Assembly (NCBI GenBank): GCA_017617125.1
Contig: JAFZWY010000011.1
Location: 1-64,000, forward strand
Reading direction: 5' to 3'
Origin: Bacteroidales bacterium
GTDB taxonomy: Bacteria > Bacteroidota > Bacteroidia > Bacteroidales > ML635J-15
Length of the DNA: 64,000 bases
Position numbers and translations under genes: made by a program
Shown: one piece after another, positions 48,207-55,638 of the stretch
Layout of the letters: each line of letters starts with the position of its first letter
Position numbering within the stretch: position 1 is the first letter of the stretch
Notes under the pieces: generated by a model
What the model was told of the DNA's origin: nothing
Seen by the model: only the letters and a program-made list of their open reading frames with translations
The model's database searches: none

Positions 48207-49697
48207 TTAATTATTTTTTCTATCTACCTTCATAGCGCCGGTACGCTTAAAGTCTTCGGTACGAATCTTTGTAACTGCAATCTGCATGTACGACGGCAAT
48301 TTTGCGTTAACCTCGGCAACAAGCTTATGCAATTCGGCACCTACAAACTGAGGATCCTGGTTTTCGAAGGAGTCCATACGTGGAAGGATTTCGATTCCGA
48401 TAACCTTTTCTCCGTCCTTCTCAACTTCCTTAACCAAGCAGTCGCGTACGCGTGCATCCATATAGAAGTGTTCCTCGATAGCTTCAGGAGATACGTTTTC
48501 ACCATTCTTGAGAAGGATGATGTTCTTGATACGACCTGTGATATAAAGGAATCCGTCTTCGTCGAAACGAGCGAGGTCGCCTGTCTTCAACCAACCGTCT
48601 TCCATAGCTTCGGCAGTAGCCTGAGGATCGTTGTAGTAACCCATCATTACATTTTCGCCCTTAACCCAAAGTTCGCCGTTTACGAGCTTAAGTTCCTGTG
48701 CTGGATAAGGCTGTCCTACCGATTCCGGTCTGTCCTCAACATTTGCATTTCCAGAAACGAGGTTAGCTGTCTCGGTAAGTCCGTAACCTTCGAGAAGGGT
48801 GATTCCGAACTGCTTGAACATAGCGATTAACTTTGGCGGAACGTTTGCAGCACCGCAGATAAGCTGATGCAATTCGCCACCGAGGAAACCAACGCCGTAC
48901 ATCTTAACAAGTCCGAGAAGAATTTCGGCCATACCAGGAACTACAACAAGGCAAGTAGGCTTTATTGCAGGAATCTTACCGATCATACCCTTAATATCCT
49001 CGCAGCTGTAGATAAGCGCACCAGTGTAAATGCAAGAAAGGAAGCCTCTTACAATACCGAAAATGTGCGACATTGGCAGCAATGCGATGTAGCGGTGAGG
49101 CTTCAGCACGCTGTCGGGCATGAAGATACCGTTGAAAGCACCGCGCATCATAGCGCCCTGCGAAAGCATTACGCCTTTAGGAGCGCCAGTTGTACCGCCT
49201 GTGAAATATATGCAGGCAAGGTCTTCTTTCTTAACGCTTGCGCATGGAACGAACTTGTCGGAGGTTTCGCCGGCACGGAGAACCTTAATAGGCAGAGCCT
49301 CGCACATTGGCATAAACTCGTCGCGAACAAAAATTGCTTCGATGTCGAATTTCTTCACCGAACCAGCCACTGCAGGAGCAGGAAGCTGAGCAGGAAGCAT
49401 AACAACTGTATAACCGGCTGTGGTTATTGCAAAGAAAAGTTCCATTGCATCAATGGTATTGCGGTCGAAGACAGCAATTTTTGCACCCTTCGAAAGGTTA
49501 AGGCTTTCGATAAGGGCACGACGTTTACCAATACGTTCGTAGTACTGACGGTATGTGTATGTATTTACCATATCCGAAACAGCAGGTCTGTCGGCATAAT
49601 CGCGATTAACTTTCTCCAACAAATCCACTAATGTCGGCAAGTAAGGAAGTTTTTCCAATTCCTCTTTCGGAATCAAGTTAAAAAAGTAATTTTCCAT
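48207..49697 (-). CDS. AMP-forming acyl-CoA / acyl-ACP synthetase
   Basis: ANL-superfamily adenylating enzyme, 496 aa, activating a carboxylic acid (probably a fatty acid) and loading it on a thiol. Motifs: phosphate loop YFTGGTTGAPKGVMLSQG (about 166-183), GYGLTETANLVSGN, the hinge KTGDLARFDEDGFLYITGR, KNIILLKNGENVSPEAIEE, and the C-terminal catalytic-lysine region FKRTGAMKVDR. No membrane segments. It lies between the acyltransferase and ACP genes with gaps of 17 and 10 nt, so transfer to the adjacent ACP (AasS-like) is a reasonable inference; CoA as acceptor cannot be excluded. Confidence 0.88.
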   Translation of the reverse strand: MENYFFNLIPKEELEKLPYLPTLVDLLEKVNRDYADRPAVSDMVNTYTYRQYYERIGKRRALIESLNLSKGAKIAVFDRNTIDAMELFFAITTAGYTVVMLPAQLPAPAVAGSVKKFDIEAIFVRDEFMPMCEALPIKVLRAGETSDKFVPCASVKKEDLACIYFTGGTTGAPKGVMLSQGAMMRGAFNGIFMPDSVLKPHRYIALLPMSHIFGIVRGFLSCIYTGALIYSCEDIKGMIGKIPAIKPTCLVVVPGMAEILLGLVKMYGVGFLGGELHQLICGAANVPPKLIAMFKQFGITLLEGYGLTETANLVSGNANVEDRPESVGQPYPAQELKLVNGELWVKGENVMMGYYNDPQATAEAMEDGWLKTGDLARFDEDGFLYITGRIKNIILLKNGENVSPEAIEEHFYMDARVRDCLVKEVEKDGEKVIGIEILPRMDSFENQDPQFVGAELHKLVAEVNAKLPSYMQIAVTKIRTEDFKRTGAMKVDRKNN

Positions 49698-49714
49698 AGT
49701 CTTATGATAATTTG

Positions 49715-50347
49715 TTATTTGTTTATTCGTTTCAATAATTCGCCCTGAAGTTCAACCATAGCATCGTGCAACTTTTCGGTTTGCGCCTTGATGTAGTCGG
49801 CGGTCATGCCTTCGGTAGGCGGATCGAGGGTGAAGGGCGTTCCTACAATCAGTTTTGTGCGCTTGAAGAAGTTGTAAGGTCCGTCGATGTACACCAAAAC
49901 TATCTGCACGCCGGCTATTGCCGCAATTGTAGTTATGCCCGAGTGGAACGGAAGTATTTCCCTGTTTTTGCCGTGGCGGCCTTCGGGATATATGCAGATA
50001 TTCTCTTTTTGGTTACGCAAGATGTCAACCGACTGGTAAACCCATTTGGTATCGACATTCTGGCGGTCGATAGGAATACATCCCGTATGACGCAGGTACC
50101 AGGCCATGCCCTTGTTGTTTTCGAAGCGGTCTTTAGCCGCAAGGTGGTGTATAGGGTCGCGACGGAAAATAGTACCTATTATCGTTCCATCGAGATGATT
50201 TATATGGTTGCTAACCAAAATTGTCGGTTCGGTTAGACGATTTTTCTGCTTCTGCTTGTCCATGTAATATGCCTTGGGATGGAACACAAGGTGCACTAGG
50301 AAAGCTATGATCGCACAAAATATTTTGTCCATTGCCTTTTTCATCAT
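49715..50347 (-). CDS. PlsC-type lysophospholipid / acyl acyltransferase
   Basis: 1-acylglycerol-3-phosphate acyltransferase family, about 210 aa from the start chosen at 50347 (MMKKAMDKIFCAIIAFLVHL); the open frame extends 14 codons further but those lack a membrane-like N-terminus. One N-terminal membrane segment anchors it. Catalytic block I is SNHINHLDG (HxxxxD) and block III is YPEGRHGK; GCIPIDRQ is block II-like. First gene of a three-gene operon with an acyl-activating enzyme and an ACP, pointing to acylation of a lipid or lyso-lipid from ACP-bound chains. Confidence 0.86.
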   Translation of the reverse strand: MMKKAMDKIFCAIIAFLVHLVFHPKAYYMDKQKQKNRLTEPTILVSNHINHLDGTIIGTIFRRDPIHHLAAKDRFENNKGMAWYLRHTGCIPIDRQNVDTKWVYQSVDILRNQKENICIYPEGRHGKNREILPFHSGITTIAAIAGVQIVLVYIDGPYNFFKRTKLIVGTPFTLDPPTEGMTADYIKAQTEKLHDAMVELQGELLKRINK

Positions 50348-50474
50348 AACATCTTCTTTAGACAAATTTGCGGTTGCGAAGTTATACAATTTATTTATAA
50401 CAGCAAGTTTATTAGAACCAGATAAAAAAATAGGGAATAGCGCATTTTGTGTTATTTTATTGGCAATAAAGAAT

Positions 50475-50572
50475 ATATCCGTGTATAAACGACAAGAAAC
50501 GACTAATAAACGAAAGTAAACGTTTAAAAACCGACTTGTGTTTTAAGGTTGCCTGACCTTTGCAGCGGATTT
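50475..50572 (+). repeat. 98-bp direct repeat with phased AAACG iterons, copy 1
   Basis: Matches 57797-57894 at 96 of 98 positions in the same orientation. Inside, AAACG recurs at 50487, 50497, 50508 and 50518 (steps 10, 11, 10) with a degenerate AAACC at 50528, that is once per helical turn. It ends near GACCTTTG, one mismatch from a -7 box. Likely a regulatory upstream region with a multimeric protein-binding array. Confidence 0.85.
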
Positions 50573-50682
50573 AGTAATGAAAATTTAAACAAATTAAAAA
50601 TGAATGAAACAGGACGCTTTAAGCCTTATGCAATAATAAAACAAAGAAGGTTTGCGTACATAAAAAGATTCTTAATAAAAGG

Positions 50683-50714
50683 AAAACCGCCACAATAGTT
50701 TTCTATTATGGCGG
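50683..50714 (-). terminator. Terminator of the predicted small RNA
   Basis: Hairpin 50714-50703 with 50698-50687, loop TTTT on the plus strand, followed on the minus strand by TTTTCCTTTTATT. Confidence 0.78.
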
Positions 50715-50790
50715 ATTCTCTGCGTGGCTCACTTGCGGGAACAACCCGGGCTACCACCCTGAGACGAGACAGTCTGGTTAACTGCCCACG
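50683..50790 (-). ncRNA. Predicted small structured RNA, unassigned
   Basis: About 108 nt on the minus strand. It begins near 50790 just after a promoter (50827-50797) and ends in a perfect-style terminator: 12-bp stem CCGCCATAATAG/CTATTGTGGCGG (one mismatch) with AAAA loop, then TTTTCCTTTT. Internal complementarity includes CGTGG/CCACG closing, CAGT/ACTG, CTCA/TGAG, and two GGG..CCC hairpins. The GC content is well above its surroundings. I could not match it to a named family; a 6S-type RNA (6S-Flavo) is one possibility to test. Confidence 0.6.
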
Positions 50791-50796
50791 ACACTG

Positions 50797-50827
50797 CAAA
50801 CATAGTGAATTTTTCTCAATAAGCAAT
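50797..50827 (-). promoter_or_regulatory. Promoter of the predicted small RNA
   Basis: Minus strand ATTG (50827-50824; 3 of 4 to TTTG), exactly 19 nt spacer, TATGTTTG (50804-50797; full match to TAnnTTTG). Confidence 0.65.
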
Positions 50828-50864
50828 AAATCTCAACGAAAATTTAAAAGAAAACACAACCTAT

Positions 50865-51833
50865 ATGGACGACAAAATAATAATATATCAAACCGAGGAC
50901 GGCCAGACGCAATTGGATGTCAGGCTTGAGAACGAAACGGTATGGCTAAGTGCCAATCAAATGTCAGAACTATTTGATAGAGACGAGTCAAATATCAGAC
51001 GTCATATAATCAATTTATTTAGAGAAGGTGAACTTGAACGAGAGAATAACGTGCATTTTTTACACGTTAATGGCGTAAAAAAACCGGTTCCATTCTACAC
51101 TCTTGATGTTATCATTTCTGTCGGCTATCGTGTAAAGAGTCAGCGAGGTGTCCAGTTCCGTCAATGGGCAAATCGCATACTGAAGCAGTTCCTTATAAAA
51201 GGTTATGCCGTAAACGAGCGCATTCGCCGCGAGCAGGTAGCTGAACTGCGGCAATTGGTGCAAGTTGTCGGACGAACCTTACAAAGCAAGGAAATTGCCG
51301 ATACTATAGAAAGCCAGGACTTGCTTGATGTGGTGGTTGATTACACATACGCTCTCGACACCCTCGACAACTACGACCACCAGCGATTGAATATAGAAAA
51401 GACAACAACCGACGAGCCGTTTCATGCTACATACGAAAATGCGATGAGAGAAATCAACATGCTGAAGCAGAAATTTGGACATTCGGCATTATTCGGCAAC
51501 GAAAAGGACGGTTCGTTCAAAAGTTCCATCGGTCAGATTTACCAGACTTTCGATGGCGAAGATTTATATCAGTCGGTTGAGGAAAAAGCAGCAATGCTAC
51601 TTTATTTGGTTACCAAAAACCATTCGTTTAGTGACGGAAACAAACGTATTGCAGCCACATTGTTCCTATGGTTTCTCAATGGCAACCATATACTTTATAA
51701 TCCCGATGGAAGCAAGCGCATTGCGGATAACACCCTTGTAGCCCTTACGCTTATGATTGCCGAAAGCATGATGGAAGAAAAGGACATTATGGTAAAAGTC
51801 GTTGTAAATCTCATTAACAAAAACAACTTGTAA
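50865..51833 (+). CDS. RhuM-family protein with C-terminal Fic/Doc domain
   Basis: 322-aa fusion. The N-terminal two thirds match the virulence RhuM family (LSANQMSELFDRDESNIRRH, FYTLDVIISVGYRVKSQRGV, FRQWANRILKQFLIKGYAVN). The C-terminus is a Fic/Doc domain with HSFSDGNKR, His253 being the presumed catalytic histidine, which in the family transfers AMP or phosphate to a protein target. No antitoxin gene with an obvious inhibitory motif is adjacent. It lies in the accessory region right after the small RNA, divergent from it. Such RhuM-Fic proteins are often carried on genomic islands; defence, toxin or regulatory roles are all open. Confidence 0.85.
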   Translation: MDDKIIIYQTEDGQTQLDVRLENETVWLSANQMSELFDRDESNIRRHIINLFREGELERENNVHFLHVNGVKKPVPFYTLDVIISVGYRVKSQRGVQFRQWANRILKQFLIKGYAVNERIRREQVAELRQLVQVVGRTLQSKEIADTIESQDLLDVVVDYTYALDTLDNYDHQRLNIEKTTTDEPFHATYENAMREINMLKQKFGHSALFGNEKDGSFKSSIGQIYQTFDGEDLYQSVEEKAAMLLYLVTKNHSFSDGNKRIAATLFLWFLNGNHILYNPDGSKRIADNTLVALTLMIAESMMEEKDIMVKVVVNLINKNNL

Positions 51834-52303
51834 ATTAGTGCATTATCATAATTATTCATTTTGAATAATGCAAATTGAATAATGAAATTTTTTACATCTT
51901 TTCATATCTCCCCAGCGCCTCCCTCAGCATTTTTACATGTTCCTTCACCAGCGATTCCGGCGAAAGGATTGTTATGACAGAACTAAGAAAAAGAGAATTT
52001 TTCTCCTAAAAATAAATTTTGCTATTTCATACCTATTTTTTATATTTGCGATTGGTTTGGTACATGTTGCCATGCCATACATATTGATTAACGAAGCGTT
52101 ATGCTCGTCTTGCAATCGGAAACGTGAGAAATTTCAGGGACAAGAGAGCATGATAGTTTGCGCGTTATGCGTGGACTGTTATGTCTGCATCTTTCCCAAA
52201 GGTAAATCTCACGACCTCCGATCGAAGAAGTGGTATATCAGTGCCACGCTTCTTTTGTATAATTGTCCATAAGGTGCTGTTGGGCAGAAAAAAGATATAA
52301 ACC
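51834..52303. other. Intergenic region with a regulator gene remnant
   Basis: AT-rich, with no complete gene supported. It contains an imperfect inverted repeat near 51843-51883 (ATTCATT / AATGAAT-type) and a short minus-strand coding remnant (51892-51984). A plus-strand frame at 51937-52272 overlaps the remnant and is not convincing. Confidence 0.55.
51892..51984 (-). pseudogene. C-terminal remnant of a WYL-type regulator
   Basis: The minus strand reads SSVITILSPESLVKEHVKML followed by REALGRYEKM and a stop. This resembles the very end of WYL-domain transcriptional regulators (ILSPESL..EHVKxxLxxALxxY). No upstream coding part remains, so it is a gene fragment left by rearrangement. Assignment is from pattern memory. 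Confidence 0.45.
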
Positions 52304-52969
52304 ATGGGGTTTTCAATACAGAATCCAACGTTAAGTATGATAAAAAGAAAAGCACAAATTTTGGAAAAATTAATATGTCAGTATCCAAAATTATTAGAAG
52401 ATTGGAATAAAGATTTGTTTGCTCAACTTAAAAATGAGGCTATTCAAGAAGCTTGTGGTGATAAAGAAGTTGAGGAATCAATTTTTTCTGAAAAAACAAA
52501 AACATTAGATGATGAAGAAGATTTGAAAAACATTTTTTATCAATCAATGTTACTAATGGTTGTTGCTTATTATGAAAGTGTCGTAACACTATTTGCTAAA
52601 CATGCAAATTCTGGTGAAATTATCAAAGCCATCTGTTCAAAAAAGAATATTGAATTATCGAAAGAGAGTTTAGATGATGTTGAATATATAGACGAAGAAG
52701 TAAATGCTTTAAGAAATAATGTATGTCATAACAATTCGGGGACACCAAGAAAAACGGATGTTTTACAAAGGATTTCTAACAATTCTAAAGATATCCATTT
52801 TAATGGTGACATGATATCTATTACTGGTCCTAATTATATTTTAAGTGTTCTTGAAAAAGAAACTAAAATTTTGTTGGAATTAGCGGATAAATTAGGGTAT
52901 AAGAATAAACTCTATAGTAATGGATTATTAAAAAACATTCCTTACGTCAAAAAAGATGACGTTATTTAA
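52304..52969 (+). CDS. HEPN-like protein, candidate RNase
   Basis: 221-aa mostly helical cytoplasmic protein. The central helix and the motif ALRNNVCHNNSG contain R-x4-H (Arg137, His142), the hallmark of HEPN ribonuclease or RNA-binding domains, preceded by a long helix with SMLLMVVAYYESVVTLFAKH. No further domains. The next gene starts 18 nt later, suggesting one operon with the secreted protease. Low GC (about 30%) compared with the core genes suggests acquired DNA. Whether it is an active nuclease is unknown. Confidence 0.6.
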   Translation: MGFSIQNPTLSMIKRKAQILEKLICQYPKLLEDWNKDLFAQLKNEAIQEACGDKEVEESIFSEKTKTLDDEEDLKNIFYQSMLLMVVAYYESVVTLFAKHANSGEIIKAICSKKNIELSKESLDDVEYIDEEVNALRNNVCHNNSGTPRKTDVLQRISNNSKDIHFNGDMISITGPNYILSVLEKETKILLELADKLGYKNKLYSNGLLKNIPYVKKDDVI

Positions 52970-52987
52970 TAAAGTTGAACAGTCTAT

Positions 52988-55621
52988 ATGAAAAAACTTC
53001 TCATCTTAATCATTCTATCAAGTATTTTCTCAATTAATTTGATTGGGCAAAATGTCGCAATAACCCCAAGAATTAGTCGAACCTCATTCGATGATCTGGT
53101 AACCCCACTCCTTATAGCGACAGAGGCACATCGGCAAGCTGAAAATCAAATTAATGAAATCAAAAAATATATAATAGATATCCTTTTAAAAGATATAGAT
53201 GATAAATTAAAAAGTGAGTTAAATTATGAATACACTAGACTTACGCTATTGTCTGAAAAATTAGACAAATATGGTCTATCTCAAAGTATTGTTAAAGAGA
53301 TTAATAGCATATATAATAATACGCTTGACCATATAACCAACTACAATAATAGAGTTGAACAACAGAAACGAGAATATGAACGCGAACAAAAAAGAATAGC
53401 AGAAGAACAAGAACGACAACGCCAAATTGAAGAATCGCAACCCAAGGTATGGACAGGAACTGGATTCGCTTTAAACAATGGCTATCTTGTAACCAATTGG
53501 CATGTTGCCGATGGGGCACGAACTATTCATGTATATGGAGTCCGTGGAGATTTCAAAAAGAAATATATCGCTGAGGTAGTTGCAAGAGACAAAATAAACG
53601 ACCTTGCAATATTGAAGATTTCTGGTAATGGATTCCCTGGATTTGGTACTATTCCATACAAAGTAAAAACAAGTACTGCTGAAGTCGCCGAAGATGTCTG
53701 GGTTTTAGGATTTCCTTTGACCATGATAATGGGTGACGAAGTTAAATATACAGATGGCAGAATAAGCGCATTGAGTGGATTCGACGGAGATGTTTCAATG
53801 TATCAGATTTCTGCGCCTATTCAGCATGGGAATAGCGGAGGTCCAGTATTTGACGATAGCGGAAATGTAATAGGAATAGCTTGCGCCGGAATTGATAACA
53901 GCCTTGCCCAAAATGCAAATTATGCAGTAAAGTCATCTTATCTTAAAAATTTGATTGATGCTATGCAAATTGCCAATGTATTGCCAACAGCTTCTCAAAT
54001 GTCCAACTATCCACGAAGGCAGGATAAAGTAAAAGCAGTTAGAAATTTTGTGTTTTACATTGAATGTTGCGATAAGGTATTGTCTTTGGAAGGTGTTGCC
54101 AATCGGCCATCCTATATTGAAGTGTCGCCAACTAGTCTGTACTTTTCAGAAATGGATGAAAGTAAAACATTAGTTATTTCTACTAATGCACCATCATGGA
54201 AAATCAAATCGAAACCAAATTGGTGTACTGCAACAGGCAAGACTACAACATCGGTAACTATAAATGTTACAAAAAATGATTCGCATGACTTACGCAACGG
54301 AACTATTGAATTGGAAACAAGTGACGGAAAGTCTACTTCTATTTACGTATCACAGTCAGGCAAAACGCGTTCATTTATAACGGCAAATCCTTTAAGCATA
54401 AATTTTGACTATAATAATGGGCAAAAAAATATTTCTATTTCAACAAATTCCGAATCATGGAAAATTACATCAAAGCCCGATTGGTGTACAACCGACAATA
54501 CATCAACATCTGTAACAATAAATGTCACCAAGAATGAATCATACGAAAACCGTAATGGAATAGTTGAATTGGAAACAAATGACGGTGTGTATGCTTCAAT
54601 ATATGTGTCGCAGGCTGGCAAAGAACGGCCATATATAACAGCCAAGCCGCAAAGTACAAGTATTAACAACGTGAATGGTTGGCAAAAGGAAATCTCTATT
54701 TCAACCAATTCCAATTCTTGTAAAGTGTCATCAAAACCTGATTGGTGTAATGCGTATTTAAGCCCTGATTATAGAGTTTTGACAATAGAAACTACTTATA
54801 ACAACTCTTACGATGAGCGCAACGGAACGATTGTGCTGGAAACGAATGATGGAGCATCCGTTTCTATATCTATATCACAGTCTGGCAAAGAACGACCATA
54901 TATAACGGTAAATCCCCAAAACATAAATTTTGACGAACACGAAGGGCAGAAAACAATTTCAGTTAAAACAAATTCTGATTCGTGGAATATATCTTCTATA
55001 CCAAACTGGTGTACAATATCTAAAAAAACATCATCATCGATAACAATAAATGCAAGAAAAAACAAATCATACAAAAATAGATTCGATGCAATTAGACTTG
55101 AAACTAACGACGGTGCTGAATCTTATATAAATCTGTTTCAATGCGGAAAACCTTCTGTTACTATAGGCTTAAATCTTGGTATAGGTTATCAATGCAATAG
55201 AGCATTCAAAAGCCTTACTGGTTCTATTGGCATAGATATGGTGTGGGGAAGAAAGAATGCATACGGTTTGTTTCTATCGTACAGGACTATGGACAACATA
55301 TCTGCTGGACCTTTGTTTGTATTTGGCAATTTTATTATTGGCGCGGGTGTAAATCTTAATGTCGGAAGAAATATAAAATCAGGCTTGCCAGAAAGTGTTC
55401 AAAGCCGACGTTTGAATATAGGTTGTGATGGCATCCTTAGGCTTGGCGTAAAATTAGGGAAATATATGTATATGTTCGTAGAAGGCGGTGTTGGAAGAAT
55501 AAACGGAGTTGACTATTTTTATAATGAAATGACACAAAGCACTGCATCGCTCAAATGGAGCAGAACAAATGGAATAATCTCGCTAGGATTAGGTATGAAA
55601 TTGAAGGATGGAAGCAAATAA
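52988..55621 (+). CDS. Secreted trypsin-like protease with BACON repeats
   Basis: 877-aa protein with signal peptide MKKLLILIILSSIFSINLIGQ, a charged coiled-coil (about 100-155, EYEREQKRIAEEQERQRQIE), and a DegP/S1-type serine protease domain with triad His172 (NWHVAD), Asp205 (NDLAIL) and Ser283 (GNSGGPVF). Four BACON-type beta-sandwich repeats follow (about 377-714; each ISTNxxSWKIxSKPxWC ... VTKN ... GTIELETxDG ... IYVSQSGK), then a C-terminal 150-residue region of alternating strands resembling an outer-membrane beta-barrel. BACON domains usually bind glycans or mucin-like ligands, so a surface protease is inferred. It is downstream of the HEPN-like gene by 18 nt and upstream of the FISUMP lipoprotein by 17 nt. 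Confidence 0.82.
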   Translation: MKKLLILIILSSIFSINLIGQNVAITPRISRTSFDDLVTPLLIATEAHRQAENQINEIKKYIIDILLKDIDDKLKSELNYEYTRLTLLSEKLDKYGLSQSIVKEINSIYNNTLDHITNYNNRVEQQKREYEREQKRIAEEQERQRQIEESQPKVWTGTGFALNNGYLVTNWHVADGARTIHVYGVRGDFKKKYIAEVVARDKINDLAILKISGNGFPGFGTIPYKVKTSTAEVAEDVWVLGFPLTMIMGDEVKYTDGRISALSGFDGDVSMYQISAPIQHGNSGGPVFDDSGNVIGIACAGIDNSLAQNANYAVKSSYLKNLIDAMQIANVLPTASQMSNYPRRQDKVKAVRNFVFYIECCDKVLSLEGVANRPSYIEVSPTSLYFSEMDESKTLVISTNAPSWKIKSKPNWCTATGKTTTSVTINVTKNDSHDLRNGTIELETSDGKSTSIYVSQSGKTRSFITANPLSINFDYNNGQKNISISTNSESWKITSKPDWCTTDNTSTSVTINVTKNESYENRNGIVELETNDGVYASIYVSQAGKERPYITAKPQSTSINNVNGWQKEISISTNSNSCKVSSKPDWCNAYLSPDYRVLTIETTYNNSYDERNGTIVLETNDGASVSISISQSGKERPYITVNPQNINFDEHEGQKTISVKTNSDSWNISSIPNWCTISKKTSSSITINARKNKSYKNRFDAIRLETNDGAESYINLFQCGKPSVTIGLNLGIGYQCNRAFKSLTGSIGIDMVWGRKNAYGLFLSYRTMDNISAGPLFVFGNFIIGAGVNLNVGRNIKSGLPESVQSRRLNIGCDGILRLGVKLGKYMYMFVEGGVGRINGVDYFYNEMTQSTASLKWSRTNGIISLGLGMKLKDGSK

Positions 55622-55638
55622 AACATAAATAATAAGTT

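Larger units (their letters stand above)
50348..50864. other. Intergenic region: duplicated iteron element and small RNA
   Basis: No convincing protein gene. It contains the first copy of the 98-bp repeat (50475-50572) and a predicted minus-strand small RNA (50683-50790) with its promoter (50797-50827). A 32-codon plus-strand frame (50600-50698) ends inside the RNA terminator hairpin and is doubtful. Confidence 0.7.

Noticed and set aside
50600-50698. 32-codon basic peptide frame after the first 98-bp repeat
   Set aside because: Ends inside the antisense terminator hairpin of the predicted RNA and has no recognisable features; could be reconsidered if translated.
51937-52272. 111-codon plus-strand frame with a hydrophobic stretch and several Cys
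   Set aside because: Overlaps the WYL remnant antisense; hydrophobicity is expected from AT-rich DNA.
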